Notes under the pieces: generated by a model
Databases searched by the model: none
Seen by the model: only the letters and a program-made list of their open reading frames with translations
Told to the model about the DNA's origin: nothing
Position numbers and translations under genes: made by a program
Assembly: GCA_001898035.1 (NCBI GenBank)
Contig: MKRX01000006.1
Location: 372,436 to 436,435, forward strand
Reading direction: 5' to 3'
Length of the DNA: 64,000 nt
Source of the DNA: Armatimonadetes bacterium 55-13
GTDB taxonomy: Bacteria; Armatimonadota; Fimbriimonadia; Fimbriimonadales; Fimbriimonadaceae
Part shown: one piece after another, positions 1 through 9,129 of the stretch
Layout of the letters: the number at the start of each line of letters is the position of its first letter
How positions within the stretch are numbered: position 1 is the first letter of the stretch

Positions 1-774
1 CACATGGCCTCCGCTGCAAGCGAAGGCGATCGAGCGGTGACGGAGACCGTCGAGGCGATGACGCGAGTCCAAGAAACCGTCGCGCTCTCGGCCAGTAAGG
101 TCAAAGACCTGGATCAAAAGGGACAGCAAATCGGAAACATTGTTGGCGCGATCGAGCAGATTGCCGAACAGACGAATCTCCTCGCTCTGAACGCCGCCAT
201 TGAAGCGGCTCGAGCTGGCGAACATGGCCGCGGCTTTGCCGTCGTCGCGGATGAAGTGCGAAAGCTCGCCGAACAATCCAGTTCCGCCACCAAAGAAATT
301 GCCGATCTCATCGGATCCGTGAAGGCAACCGTGGACGAAACGGTCAAAGCGATCGAAGGCACCACTGCCGAGGCTCAAGTGGGAACTGAACGAAGCGAAC
401 AGGCAGGTAAGGCCCTAAAGGCTATCCTGTCCAGCGCCGAGCAAGTCGCTCTCCAAGCGGAAAGCGTAGCCTCGTTGACCCAGGCCGCTACCTCTTCCAT
501 GGGAGCCATGTCCCAGGCAGCTCAGGAGAACGCCACCGCTTCTTCTGAGATGTCGACCGGCGCCGAGCGAGTAGGGACGTCGATCACCAACGTCGCAGCC
601 GTCAGTGAAGAGTCGGCGGCAGGAGCGGAAGAACTGAGCGCCAGCATCGAAGAAGTCAGCGCCGCCGCCAGCGAACTGGCCCGAATGAGCCAGGACCTGG
701 AGAATATCGTTGGCCGCTTCCGAGTGGAGAACGAAAGAGGAGGCAAGCGTCCAAGCCTGAAGGTGGCGGCGTGA
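1..774 (+). CDS. Methyl-accepting chemotaxis protein, C-terminal part (5' end outside window)
   Basis: Cytoplasmic signalling end of a chemoreceptor that passes sensory input to CheA through CheW. The frame is open at base 1, so the sensor and membrane parts lie upstream of the window. Residues about 50-95 hold the conserved hairpin tip, with [19 protein letters not shown] and then [16 protein letters not shown], flanked by long Ala/Ser/Glu-rich coiled-coil heptads. The C-terminus is basic ([12 protein letters not shown]) and lacks the pentapeptide tether for CheR/CheB seen in some receptors. Its stop overlaps the cheW start (GTGA), so the two are translationally coupled. The family call is firm; the ligand cannot be inferred. 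Confidence 0.95.
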   Translation, partial: HMASAASEGDRAVTETVEAMTRVQETVALSASKVKDLDQKGQQIGNIVGAIEQIAEQTNLLALNAAIEAARAGEHGRGFAVVADEVRKLAEQSSSATKEIADLIGSVKATVDETVKAIEGTTAEAQVGTERSEQAGKALKAILSSAEQVALQAESVASLTQAATSSMGAMSQAAQENATASSEMSTGAERVGTSITNVAAVSEESAAGAEELSASIEEVSAAASELARMSQDLENIVGRFRVENERGGKRPSLKVAA

Positions 775-1187
775 ACCCCGGCAAGTACGTCGTCTTTGCC
801 CTGGACGGGGAGCGCTTCGGCCTCCCCATCGAAAGGGTGGAGCGAATCCTGCCTGCTCAAAGTGTAACCCGGATTCCGAAGACCTCCCGAGAACTTCTCG
901 GGGTCTTCGACCTCCGGGGGAGCACGCTGCCTGTTGTCGATACTCGAGCTTTGCTTGAGTTCGAAGAGGGGGAAAGGGGTTGCTTCGTCGTTGTCCTGGC
1001 CGACGACCGACGGATCGCACTCACCGCCGATCGGGTTGACTGTATCGCCAACTTTGAAGCAAAAGAAATTGAGTTTTCTGAGGAACTCGGAACCTACGTG
1101 GGGAAGCAGGCAGATCGCTTGACTTTGCTTTCCACTCCCGAAGAGATGATTCCTCAGCTCCTTCTTGAGAGGGCTATCCCGGCCTAA
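771..1187 (+). CDS. cheW: CheW-like chemotaxis coupling protein
   Basis: A 138-aa single-domain CheW-type protein, expected to scaffold the receptor-CheA array. It begins with GTG inside the receptor stop region (4-bp overlap). The opening [23 protein letters not shown] and the later [21 protein letters not shown] follow the CheW beta-barrel pattern, including the R-G-x-(I/L)-P-V-(V/I)-D turn. There is no kinase or response-regulator domain. The direct receptor-cheW pairing suggests a dedicated array, but no cheA is in view. Confidence 0.9.
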   Translation: MNPGKYVVFALDGERFGLPIERVERILPAQSVTRIPKTSRELLGVFDLRGSTLPVVDTRALLEFEEGERGCFVVVLADDRRIALTADRVDCIANFEAKEIEFSEELGTYVGKQADRLTLLSTPEEMIPQLLLERAIPA

Positions 1188-1219
1188 TCAAGCGACCAAC
1201 CAACAACCAACCACCAACG

Positions 1220-1237
1220 GGGCTCCACATGGAGCCC
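1220..1237. terminator. Hairpin between convergent cheW and xylA
   Basis: Perfect 8-bp stem (GGGCTCCA / TGGAGCCC) directly abutting the xylA stop codon, in the gap between two convergent genes. There is no T-tract on either side, so it would be a U-less bidirectional terminator or 3'-end stabiliser. Function is inferred from placement. Confidence 0.5.
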
Positions 1238-2551
1238 TTAAAGAATGAATTCGTTGACCAGGTTTTCGAGCATCTCCTGCCGGCCCGATTTTCGCTCCGG
1301 CTCGCCATGCCTCAGGACGTGGTCTTCAAGATCGTCGAGCGTCTTATTGCTCTCCATAATCTTGCGACCAAATTCGCTCTCCCACTCCGCGTAGCGAGTT
1401 CTGACAAAGTCGTCCAATCGTCCATCCTCCAGAATCGCCCACGCCACCTCTAGTCCCCGGGCAAACGCATCCATTCCTCCGATGTGGGCATAAAAAAGAT
1501 CGACCGGCTCGTGAGATTGCCGACGCACTTTCGCGTCGAAGTTTAAACCGCCTGATGTGAATCCTCCCATCTTCAGCACTTCGATCATGATCTCTGTAGT
1601 GAGATAGAGGCTCGTTGGAAATTGATCAGTATCCCAGCCGATGAGCTCATCTCCTGTGTTCGCGTCGACCGATCCGAGAACGTCCGCATGTCTCGCCACT
1701 CGCATCTCATGCAACATCGAATGCCCCGCCAAAGTCGCATGGTTCGTCTCCAGGTTTAACTTGAGGTGATTCAAGAGGTCGAACTCCCGCAGGAAATTTA
1801 AACATGCCTCTGCGTTCGAGTCGTACTGATGCGTCGTCGGTTCTTTCGGCTTTGGTTCGATATAGAATTGCCCCTTGAAACCGATCTTCTTGGCATGATC
1901 GATTGCCATCCAGAGCAGTCGCGCAAACTGCTCCCGTTCTCGTTTCAGGTCTGTATTCAAAAGCGTATCGTAACCCTCACGGCCTCCCCAGAAAACGTAT
2001 CCCAATCCGCCCAGCTCTTGGGTCGCCTCAAGGGCTCGCTTGACCTGCGCTCCTGCATAGGCGAACACGTGGGGATCGGGATTGGTCGCCGCGCCGGCTT
2101 GGTAGCGAGGATGGCTAAACAGGTTAGCGGTTCCCCACAGCAGTTGAATTCCCGTATCGGCTTGTTTCTCACTGGCGTACTCCACCATGGATTGCAGATT
2201 CTTGGTACTTTGCGCAAACGAAGAATCCTCTGGTGCGATGTCGTGATCGTGGAAGCACCAGAAATTCACTCCCAGCTTTGACATAAACTCGAACGCCGCA
2301 TCCATGGTGTCGCGCGCTCGTTGCATCGGATCCGCGGCTTGGTCCCAAGCTCTCATCATCGTTCCTGCGCCAAATGGATCGAGTCCCGTTCCCCTAAACG
2401 TGTGCCAATAGCACACCGCGAATCGAAGATGCTCGGCCATTGTTTTGCCCCCAATCACCTTGTGAGCGTCGTAGTGGCGAAAGGCCAACGGGTTCTTGCT
2501 ACCGCGCCCTTCAAACGGAATCGGCCCCGAGACTTCTGGGAAATAAGCCAT
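1238..2551 (-). CDS. xylA: Xylose isomerase
   Basis: Interconverts D-xylose and D-xylulose (and glucose/fructose); cytoplasmic, metal-dependent TIM barrel. With the start at MAYFPEVSGP the protein is 437 aa and aligns with the E. coli-type enzyme from its first residues (PLAFRHY, HLRFAVCYWHTF). The catalytic pair falls in FHDHD at H101/D104, the same numbering as E. coli. Metal ligands are visible in FYIEPKP, NLETNHATLAGHS, GSVDANTGD and NFDAK. An in-frame ATG further upstream (2596), preceded by GGGA, would add 15 residues and cannot be excluded. No xylulokinase or xylose transporter is adjacent. Confidence 0.95.
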   Translation of the reverse strand: MAYFPEVSGPIPFEGRGSKNPLAFRHYDAHKVIGGKTMAEHLRFAVCYWHTFRGTGLDPFGAGTMMRAWDQAADPMQRARDTMDAAFEFMSKLGVNFWCFHDHDIAPEDSSFAQSTKNLQSMVEYASEKQADTGIQLLWGTANLFSHPRYQAGAATNPDPHVFAYAGAQVKRALEATQELGGLGYVFWGGREGYDTLLNTDLKREREQFARLLWMAIDHAKKIGFKGQFYIEPKPKEPTTHQYDSNAEACLNFLREFDLLNHLKLNLETNHATLAGHSMLHEMRVARHADVLGSVDANTGDELIGWDTDQFPTSLYLTTEIMIEVLKMGGFTSGGLNFDAKVRRQSHEPVDLFYAHIGGMDAFARGLEVAWAILEDGRLDDFVRTRYAEWESEFGRKIMESNKTLDDLEDHVLRHGEPERKSGRQEMLENLVNEFIL

Positions 2552-2715
2552 GTTGTTGAGATTATGCCCCGTAGGTTTAACAGGTTCAATGAACATTCCC
2601 TGCCAAAAACTTGACGTTACGGTCAAGATTCTCAAGCGTTCGTCAAATTCGCATCTTGGTCGAGATCCAAAATTGGAGATTCTCTTAGCTAGAGGGCGCT
2701 TGCCCCAGGAGAGAA

Positions 2716-3498
2716 ATGAAAAGCACTTTATTTAACGCGGTCTCGACGATGGCCCTGTTTGCGGTCTTCTCAGCCGCGGCCTCGGCAGACCCCATCGACG
2801 ACGCTGCCCCCCAAGCGATCTCGATGACTGGAACCACCTCGTTCGACGGTTGGAATAACCTCACCAGCACCGCCAATCCGGGCTACCCCGGATTTCCGGG
2901 TAGCGGCGCGTGGCCGTCTCCCATCGGTTCGAATGTAGCGGGCTCTGGCGATGCCATCGTTTCCAAGGTATCAGGCAACATCTTCCCGTCCAGCACGGGA
3001 CTTTACTTCGGGAGCTTCACCGCTGTCCCAAACACGAATGCTGGAACCCTTGGCGTCACCGACAGCACCATCGTGAGCGGCCTCAAAACCGTGGTCTTCC
3101 AAGTTGAAACGGGCGAGTCCATGGGTTATGACTTCTATAACGGAGTGTTGCCCACCCTCAGCTACAATGGTGGCTCTCAGGCTCTGGCCGCCACATTCTC
3201 CGACAAACTGGTACAGGCCCCCAACGGAACCTTTGATTCTCCTGTCGGTCCGCAGCCCCTCTATGTCAATCTCTGGGCGCTTCAGTGGGATCTGAGCAGT
3301 ATCGTCGATCCCATCACCTCGCTCAACATTAGCTTCAACGGTGTGACTCACTCCCAAGTTTTTGGGCTCCAACTGGATCAGTCCAGCACGGCTTACAGCA
3401 GCGCCGTCTTCGCCGCTCCTGTACCAGAACCCGCCAGCATGGCGGCCCTCTCGCTTGGCGCTCTCGCTCTCATTCGACGAAAGCGACGCAACAAGTAA
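2716..3498 (+). CDS. PEP-CTERM sorting-domain exported protein
   Basis: A 260-aa secreted protein of unknown role. It has an N-terminal signal peptide (MKSTLFNAVSTMALFAVFSA...A-DP), a Gly/Ser/Thr/Asn-rich beta-type body and a C-terminal sorting signal: VPEPASM, a hydrophobic stretch (AALSLGALALI), then RRKRRNK. In known systems exosortase/archaeosortase-like enzymes process the PEP motif; none is in this window. A Shine-Dalgarno (AGGAGA) precedes the ATG, and a strong terminator follows 20 bp after the stop, so it is probably monocistronic. Confidence 0.9.
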   Translation: MKSTLFNAVSTMALFAVFSAAASADPIDDAAPQAISMTGTTSFDGWNNLTSTANPGYPGFPGSGAWPSPIGSNVAGSGDAIVSKVSGNIFPSSTGLYFGSFTAVPNTNAGTLGVTDSTIVSGLKTVVFQVETGESMGYDFYNGVLPTLSYNGGSQALAATFSDKLVQAPNGTFDSPVGPQPLYVNLWALQWDLSSIVDPITSLNISFNGVTHSQVFGLQLDQSSTAYSSAVFAAPVPEPASMAALSLGALALIRRKRRNK

Positions 3499-3519
3499 TC
3501 CTTCAATCGCTTGCAATAT

Positions 3520-3550
3520 AAAAAAGCTCGGTCAATAACCGAGCTTTTTT
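3520..3550. terminator. Bidirectional intrinsic terminator
   Basis: Perfect 13-bp stem (AAAAAAGCTCGGT / ACCGAGCTTTTTT) with a 5-nt loop. The A-run on one side and T-run on the other make it a canonical terminator in both directions, serving the PEP-CTERM gene (+) and the small gene ending at 3577 (-). Confidence 0.9.
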
Positions 3551-3576
3551 ATTGCTTAAAGTCTTGAACCTGCGGA

Positions 3577-3804
3577 TTAGGGGTGCGAGCTATTGCCTTT
3601 CTTTGCGTCGCTTAAAGCTTGCCGCATCTTCTCGACTTCAGGGTCGGAGATTCCGGTGGATCGTTCACCCTGCTGAACCTTCGTTCCACCATCGACGGCA
3701 TCCGGCGAGGGTCGCAATGCCATAAAGACGGCAAACCCGATCGCTAGTAGACATACTGCAAGTAGCGCCAAGGCTCTCTTTGAGTTCGATTGAGATAACG
3801 CCAC
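3577..3804 (-). CDS. Small single-span membrane protein downstream of a prepilin
   Basis: A 75-aa protein with one membrane segment (about residues 10-29, ALALLAVCLLAIGFAVFMAL) after a short basic N-terminus. A polar tail carries a predicted helix (DPEVEKMRQALSDAKKG). It starts 5 bp after the prepilin stop, so the two are co-transcribed. The arrangement resembles 25379-26475, where another prepilin is followed by a 63-aa lipoprotein. No family is recognised; a pilin accessory role is only inferred from position. Confidence 0.7.
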   Translation of the reverse strand: MALSQSNSKRALALLAVCLLAIGFAVFMALRPSPDAVDGGTKVQQGERSTGISDPEVEKMRQALSDAKKGNSSHP

Positions 3805-3809
3805 AGATC

Positions 3810-4502
3810 CTATTCCAGATCCCAGATAGAGAGGTCCGCCAAAGTTCCCTTACCCTGAGTAACCGGAAGCCCTCGTACGTGAGTATCGGCAAAAATCGTC
3901 GTCGCACGATTCATATGTCGAGGCCAAATGTAACCGAAAGAATCCCACTTTAAAGGGGGCGAGCCCAGCCACTCGTCGGGCGGATTAACATAGAAGAACC
4001 CTAGCGACGGAGCTTCGGCATCGTTCGCAAACGTGCTCTCAGCCAGCATCATCGTGTCGGCTGTCGCGCCAATTTCGCTAGCGGAACGCCCCGTGTGATA
4101 GCCCGTGCTAGGATCCGTTAGATATCGGTAGTTGTAGCCATATCCCGGCGTTAACCCGTAAATGTAGTCCTGCATGCTGGGGCCATAGGACTTGCGGTCG
4201 TCCGCCGTCGAGGGACAGAACACGATTTCCCGATTCTTGGCGTAGGGTGGCACCACATAAAGCGGCCAGCGATAGGTGTTTCCCGAGTAGTACAGCCCAG
4301 GCATTCTATCGTCGTAATCGTTCAGGTAGAGGTTAAACGTTAGACCTATCTGTTTCGCATTGCTCACACAAGCCGTTTTCTTGGCCGCCGCCTTCGCTTG
4401 CGCAAACACCGGAAAGAGAATCGCCGCTAAGATGGCGATGATCGCGATCACCACCAGCAGTTCGATCAAAGTAAACGCCCTTTCATACCGACGTAAGTTC
4501 AC
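3810..4502 (-). CDS. Type II/IV prepilin-like protein with N-terminal cleavage/methylation motif
   Basis: A 230-aa pseudopilin-type protein. The N-terminus is short and basic, followed by [20 protein letters not shown] (position +5 Glu present; Ala instead of the usual Gly before the cleavage site), which forms the hydrophobic assembly helix. The C-terminal [11 protein letters not shown] resembles the H-x9-DG tail common in large planctomycete/armatimonadete prepilin families. The start is GTG at 4502; a weak -10-like CACACT lies 6 nt upstream. It sits directly downstream of the pil operon on the same strand but behind a terminator. Confidence 0.88.
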   Translation of the reverse strand: MNLRRYERAFTLIELLVVIAIIAILAAILFPVFAQAKAAAKKTACVSNAKQIGLTFNLYLNDYDDRMPGLYYSGNTYRWPLYVVPPYAKNREIVFCPSTADDRKSYGPSMQDYIYGLTPGYGYNYRYLTDPSTGYHTGRSASEIGATADTMMLAESTFANDAEAPSLGFFYVNPPDEWLGSPPLKWDSFGYIWPRHMNRATTIFADTHVRGLPVTQGKGTLADLSIWDLE

Positions 4503-4615
4503 GCTTCAAGTGTGAAAGCCTCGGTTCCCCTCCCAGTTTGTAAATCTATCGACTGATATCCAATCATGACGAAAAAGTTTGGGTTCAAGATCGGCGATCC
4601 AAATCACAACAAAAC

Positions 4616-4643
4616 AGGCCCCGAAACAATCGTTCCGGAGCCT
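4616..4643 (-). terminator. Probable terminator of the pil operon
   Basis: Imperfect 12-bp stem (10 pairs) with a 4-nt loop just beyond the pilQ stop. On the minus strand it is followed by a T-rich run (GTTTTGTTGTG). Confidence 0.6.
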
Positions 4644-4669
4644 TGGAGTTTTGTTCGACGAAGAGAGGA

Positions 4670-7267
4670 TTAGCCTTTCTTGCCGTCCTTGTTGCCGGGC
4701 CAGTCCTGATTCGTTCGCTCTGCTTCACGAGGGTTGGCTGCGCCCTGACGATTGTTGATATCGACTTCCTTGACCGTCACGAAGAAGACCACCTCAGAGC
4801 GAATCTTTTCGTTGTTGGTTCGGCCAAACAGTTTGCCGATGAGCGGAAGGTCCTTAAGGATCGGAATTCCACCGTAAGTCTTGCGATCTTGATCCTGAAT
4901 CAAACCGCCGATTGCGATCGTCTCACCGCTCTTGATGTTCACTCGGCTCATCGCGGAGCGAACGCTCGTCTGCGGCAACTTACCATTGTTTGGCACGTCG
5001 GTGAACCCTTGCAGGATCGAAAGAACCGGATTGAAGTCGAGAACGATGTTGCCATCGTCGCCAACCTTGGCCGCCATTGCGATATCGACGCCCACGTTCA
5101 CCTCATCGGTAACGATCGTAGGCCCATTCTGGCTGTTCGTCGAAGACTTCACGTATCGAACGGTATCGCCAACGAAGATGTTGGAAACCACGCCATCGGA
5201 CAGAAGGATGTTCGGTCGAGCCAGCAGATTGTTCTTGGTCGAAAGCGCATCCAGGCTGCCGAGAATCGACGCCGTTCCGCCACCCTTGAACCCAAGATTT
5301 GTCTTGATGCCGCCAGCACTCGACTCATCGCCGATGCCCTGGTTGATTCTCAGAGAAGTCAGAGTTCCACCAGTCAAGATGCTCCAGTCCAGACCGAACT
5401 TCAGCGCCTCGTCTCGGCTCAATTCCATCACTCGGATCTCGACGGCGACCTGCTTGGGAGCAATGTCGACCATCGCCAGGTATTCCTTGGCTCGATCGAT
5501 CTGCTGTCGGGTGCCCTTCAGCATCAACTTCATCGGCGTGGTCCAAGTCTTGACCTCGGCTTCAAATTGGGTCGTCTTGTCAGAAGAACCCTTGCTCAGC
5601 GAGGACCGATCGCTATTGGCGCCGCCGCCACTGGAACCGCCATTGCTGCCGCTTCCGCTTCCGCTACCGCCGTCTCCGCCAGAGCCGCTGCCGCCATCGC
5701 CACCGTTCTTATCGTCGCCCTGCTTGTTTTGATCAGCAGCGCCTGCGGTGCTCAGAGCACTATGGGTGTACTGCACGCCTACGAGCGGATCGACGGGAGG
5801 AGGCAGAATGGCCGCGCGAATTCCTGGTACCGCGCCCATGGTCTCCACCATGGCGACCTGAGGCTTGATGTATTTCAAACCCACGATTTCGTAGAAAGTC
5901 GGACCGCCCATTTGTGGGCTATCCAGGTTCGAGAGAACCATCATGACTCGATCGACGTCGTTTGCGCGTCCGGAGACCACGACCACCTGTCTGCTGGTGC
6001 TGGACTTGGGCGTCGCAAGGATCTGAACATTGCCAAAGTCGAGGCTCTTATCGGACTTCAGAGTCTTCATGAGTTCCTCGGCGGCGATACCCGTCGGCTC
6101 GAAGGTCTTCTGAACGATTCCAACTCCTTGGTCGGTCTTGAGCCCCATCGCCTTTGCGATTTGGCCATCGATCTCCTTGATCGCCTTCTCCACTTCTGCG
6201 AGTCGGCTGGGCGTACCCACGATAACGATGTAGTCGTCTCGCTTGGCTGTGCCAGTGACGTCGCTAGATGCTGTTACTTCGGTTGAGGCGCCGCCTGTTG
6301 CCGCGCCTTTATCATCGCCAGACTTGGCGTCGGCAGGCTGCATGCTTTCCTTGGACTGAACCGAGACCTTATCAGACGGCAACACCAAGTCATAACGTCC
6401 GGTGATCGTCGTCGGGGAGATGGTCTTCAGTACAGCCGCCTTGATCTGCGTGCCTTCGCCGCTATAAAGCGGAACGACTCGTGTCTCGCTGCTCACGTCG
6501 ATACGTCCGCCGATCTGTTGGATCGTGTCCGAGAATCGACTATTCGAAGTCACTACGAAGGTGTTGCCCACCTTGGCGTAACGCACGCCACCGAGGGCAG
6601 TCACGATGTCCAAAGCATCCTTAACCGAAACCTGGTCCAGAGTCACCGTGATCTTGCCGCTAACATCCGGAGAGGTCACGATGTTGACGTTAGCCTGGAG
6701 AGCAAGCGCCTTCAAAATTTGCACGATATCCGTGTTCACGAAGTCGAGCGAGACGTTTCCATAGCTGCCTGCCCCGCCCGGTGCGAAGCCATTGTTCGCC
6801 ATCAACGCCGGAGCGGCATGGGCCGCCTCGAGCGGCGGAACCTTATCCGGGAAGGTGTGAATGACCGCCGGCTTGGGCGCGACCTCCTCAGCGACGTTGA
6901 AATTCAACGCCCAAGTTCCTTCGGCTTCAACCAGCTTTGGCTCAGATCCCTTGGCCACGTAGAACGAGACTCGAACTTGAGATGGTCGGCGACTGAACCA
7001 ACCATAGCTAACCGACGAGACGCCATTGGAGCCAACTTTAAGGCTCTTGGCTTTTCCATCGAGCTTGCCCGCGAAGGTAAGCGTATATGTACGCTTCGAC
7101 TTCGACCAGGAAGTCTTCGGCTTGTCCAAATCCTGACCCTTGATCTGGACTTGGAGCCCGCTTCCGACCTTCTTCGCCGCCACGCCACTGAGCGATTGAG
7201 CTCCGGCGCCGCAAACGAGGGCTAACGCGAGGATTCCTGCAGTTGTACGGAATCGATGAGTGTTCAT
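4670..7267 (-). CDS. pilQ: PilQ-type secretin (outer-membrane pore)
   Basis: An 865-aa secretin forming the outer-membrane channel for type IV pili. It has a signal peptide (MNTHRFRTTAGILALALVCGAGA), an AMIN-like N-terminal region (about 25-125) and an STN-like domain (VSLDFVNTDIVQILKALA, then KITVTLDQVSVKDALDIV). NolW-type repeats (VVVVSGRANDVDRVMMVL) follow. The C-terminal secretin domain carries SGETIAIGGLIQDQ and GIPILKDLPLIGKLFG. A long Gly/Ser/Asp linker (roughly residues 510-550) interrupts the NolW region, making the protein longer than typical PilQ. Its ATG overlaps the previous stop (ATGA). It confirms a two-membrane envelope. Confidence 0.95.
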   Translation of the reverse strand: MNTHRFRTTAGILALALVCGAGAQSLSGVAAKKVGSGLQVQIKGQDLDKPKTSWSKSKRTYTLTFAGKLDGKAKSLKVGSNGVSSVSYGWFSRRPSQVRVSFYVAKGSEPKLVEAEGTWALNFNVAEEVAPKPAVIHTFPDKVPPLEAAHAAPALMANNGFAPGGAGSYGNVSLDFVNTDIVQILKALALQANVNIVTSPDVSGKITVTLDQVSVKDALDIVTALGGVRYAKVGNTFVVTSNSRFSDTIQQIGGRIDVSSETRVVPLYSGEGTQIKAAVLKTISPTTITGRYDLVLPSDKVSVQSKESMQPADAKSGDDKGAATGGASTEVTASSDVTGTAKRDDYIVIVGTPSRLAEVEKAIKEIDGQIAKAMGLKTDQGVGIVQKTFEPTGIAAEELMKTLKSDKSLDFGNVQILATPKSSTSRQVVVVSGRANDVDRVMMVLSNLDSPQMGGPTFYEIVGLKYIKPQVAMVETMGAVPGIRAAILPPPVDPLVGVQYTHSALSTAGAADQNKQGDDKNGGDGGSGSGGDGGSGSGSGSNGGSSGGGANSDRSSLSKGSSDKTTQFEAEVKTWTTPMKLMLKGTRQQIDRAKEYLAMVDIAPKQVAVEIRVMELSRDEALKFGLDWSILTGGTLTSLRINQGIGDESSAGGIKTNLGFKGGGTASILGSLDALSTKNNLLARPNILLSDGVVSNIFVGDTVRYVKSSTNSQNGPTIVTDEVNVGVDIAMAAKVGDDGNIVLDFNPVLSILQGFTDVPNNGKLPQTSVRSAMSRVNIKSGETIAIGGLIQDQDRKTYGGIPILKDLPLIGKLFGRTNNEKIRSEVVFFVTVKEVDINNRQGAANPREAERTNQDWPGNKDGKKG

Positions 7268-7893
7268 TTAGGGTTCCCTCCCAGGGGTATTCGCAGCGTC
7301 TTGCCGCGATGCTCGACCGTGACTTGGCCTTTGTCGATGGAAACAACTTTGCTGTCCCCGTCAAGCGAACCACCTACAGGTACGAGACGTTGATTTCCTT
7401 GAGAATCTGTGAATACGGCGGCAGGTCGTTGACCGACGATAACGCCGGAGACTTGGTAGTTAAACGCGCTTGGATCGGGTCCAGCGGGCGAAAGCGTCAA
7501 AGGACTTCCTGCCCCGGGAAGGTTTCCACCCAACGTCACCGGCGGAACCGTAAAGTCCGGAGCCGAAGAACGTCGAACCGGTTTTCTTGTCGTGGACTTC
7601 GGCGCGGGCAACGAAGGCGCGGGCGGCGTGGTCATGTCCGGCTGAGGCGAGGTTCCAGCAAGATGCCCGATCTGGAAAGGATCGCGCTGTGGCAATTCCG
7701 CCGCGTACAGTGGGTTCTTTGGACCTTCGTCCTCGTCCTTCGCTGCTACCTGTTCGTCCTTCTTCTCGTCCTTCTTGCCGCTATCGGCAGAGGCAGGCGT
7801 CGAACCGCCACCCATGAAGGAGAACGCTCCTACGCAGACGATCACCAGGGCGAGCAAGCCCAGGACCATTATCTTCTTCTTATCACCCTTCAT
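7264..7893 (-). CDS. pilP: PilP-like inner-membrane pilus assembly protein
   Basis: A 209-aa protein in the pilP position. It has one N-terminal membrane anchor (KKIMVLGLLALVIVCVGAF), a Lys/Asp/Glu and Pro/Ser/Thr linker and a C-terminal beta domain (YQVSGVIVGQRPAAVFTD...GGSLDGDSKVVSI) of the PilP/GspC homology-region kind that contacts the secretin. The start at 7893 is chosen because a GGAGG lies 8 nt upstream; it overlaps pilO by 11 bp. Unlike classical PilP there is no lipobox. Assigned by operon position plus the C-terminal domain. Confidence 0.75.
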   Translation of the reverse strand: MKGDKKKIMVLGLLALVIVCVGAFSFMGGGSTPASADSGKKDEKKDEQVAAKDEDEGPKNPLYAAELPQRDPFQIGHLAGTSPQPDMTTPPAPSLPAPKSTTRKPVRRSSAPDFTVPPVTLGGNLPGAGSPLTLSPAGPDPSAFNYQVSGVIVGQRPAAVFTDSQGNQRLVPVGGSLDGDSKVVSIDKGQVTVEHRGKTLRIPLGGNPK

Positions 7894-8521
7894 GATGATT
7901 TGCCTCCAAACTGGCCGTCTTGTTCTCCGTGTTGGCAGGCTTTGGCTTGTCCTTGCCGTCCGGGAAAACGTAGGCTCGAAGCTCGACAACCATTTCTAGA
8001 TCGACTTTCGCCTGGCCCATCTCAACCTTCGGCGCGAGTTGAACTGAGCGGGCGGCGACGATCTTCGGGAATTCCTGAAGCGAGTTCACGAACCGCATAA
8101 TCGAGCCATAGTTGCCCAGCCCCTTGACCTCGATCGCCATCTCCTGATAGGGCTTATCCTTCTTGGATGACTGCTTCTTATCGGAAGAAGCCGCCTTGAC
8201 GATCGGGCGTACGCCCAAAATCTTGATTCCGAACTGCTTGCCCGTCTTTTCCAGCTCTGTCATGAGCGTGGGGACATAGGCGAATGTCGGTACGCCGGCT
8301 TCGAGGTGACGCAGTTTTGATGCGCACTCATCCAGCTTTGCCTTGGATTCGTCGAGTTTTTTCTGAACCTCTTTCTCGTCCTGGACCTTCGACTTCACTT
8401 CGGCAACCGCCGCTTCGGCGCCGGACATTTGGCTATAGCCAAAGTAGGCTGCAACCGCGCCGAGAACGAAAGTTCCGACCGCCATCAACATAAAGGTTCG
8501 CGGATTGGGACCTCGCTTCAC
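7883..8521 (-). CDS. pilO: PilO-like pilus alignment protein
   Basis: A 212-aa inner-membrane protein: a transmembrane helix at about residues 9-28, a coiled coil (about 30-75, with VQKKLDESKAKLDECASKL) and a C-terminal ferredoxin-like fold ending in IMRFVNSLQEFPKIVAARSVQL. PilN and PilO heterodimerise and link PilM to the secretin. The start overlaps the pilN stop by 4 bp, as elsewhere in this operon. The C-terminus carries an extra Lys/Asn-rich tail. Confidence 0.87.
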   Translation of the reverse strand: MKRGPNPRTFMLMAVGTFVLGAVAAYFGYSQMSGAEAAVAEVKSKVQDEKEVQKKLDESKAKLDECASKLRHLEAGVPTFAYVPTLMTELEKTGKQFGIKILGVRPIVKAASSDKKQSSKKDKPYQEMAIEVKGLGNYGSIMRFVNSLQEFPKIVAARSVQLAPKVEMGQAKVDLEMVVELRAYVFPDGKDKPKPANTENKTASLEANHHEG

Positions 8522-9120
8522 TTGCTTGCCTCCTCGTCGGTTTCTTCTTTCGGTTTGGGTTCTGCCGTTCCAACGATGTCCGCTGAAACTTCAAACTCCA
8601 CAGCCTTGGTCATTTGAATGACTTTCTCCTGCGAATACTTCAGGCTCACGTTCTCCAAATCGTTAAGGTTTTGAAGTCGCATGATGAATTCGCTAATCGG
8701 CTCTTGTCCAGGAGACACGCCTTGCACGCTCAAACTAATCGGCTTAGTTGCATCGGCCGCCATCACGCGCATGGCCGTCAACCAAGTCGCCTTGGGGGTT
8801 TGGTGCGAAAGATGGGTGAGAATCCTCCCCCACCGCCCGCTCACCGTCTGAGCGTCTTCCAACGTCTTAAGTCGTGGCGAAAGCTTGGCGAACTCGGCGT
8901 CGTATTCTTCGATCTGCTTGACCAAGGGCGCGTTCTTCTGAATCTGCGCCTCAATCTGAGCCTTCTCGCGACCGAGGGACTCTGTCTGAAACAGGAAGTA
9001 TCCGTAGGCCGCGACCGAAGCCACCGCGGTGCCAGCGAAGACAAAGAAGAACGAGCGGGCTTTCGCCTCGTTGCGCTTCTTCGCCAATCGTTGTTCTTGT
9101 ATAAGGTTAATGAGTGGCAT
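8518..9120 (-). CDS. pilN: PilN-like fimbrial assembly protein
   Basis: A 200-aa protein beginning MPLINLIQEQRLAKKR, the short cytoplasmic PilN tail that inserts into PilM. One membrane helix (about 24-44, SFFFVFAGTAVASVAAYGYF), a coiled coil and a PilN-type periplasmic domain (GRWGRILTHLSHQTPKATWLT; SEFIMRLQNLNDLENVSL) follow. It sits between pilM and pilO in the standard order. Confidence 0.88.
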   Translation of the reverse strand: MPLINLIQEQRLAKKRNEAKARSFFFVFAGTAVASVAAYGYFLFQTESLGREKAQIEAQIQKNAPLVKQIEEYDAEFAKLSPRLKTLEDAQTVSGRWGRILTHLSHQTPKATWLTAMRVMAADATKPISLSVQGVSPGQEPISEFIMRLQNLNDLENVSLKYSQEKVIQMTKAVEFEVSADIVGTAEPKPKEETDEEASK

Positions 9121-9129
9121 CTTCTTGTC

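Noticed and set aside
1191-1219. CCAACCAACAACCAACCACCAA-like run as a regulatory repeat
   Set aside because: Short low-complexity tract directly before the terminator hairpin; no further copies seen.
5600-5720. CGC/GCC-rich short repeats inside pilQ as a possible CRISPR or minisatellite
   Set aside because: They encode the in-frame Gly/Ser linker of the secretin; no unit structure or spacers.
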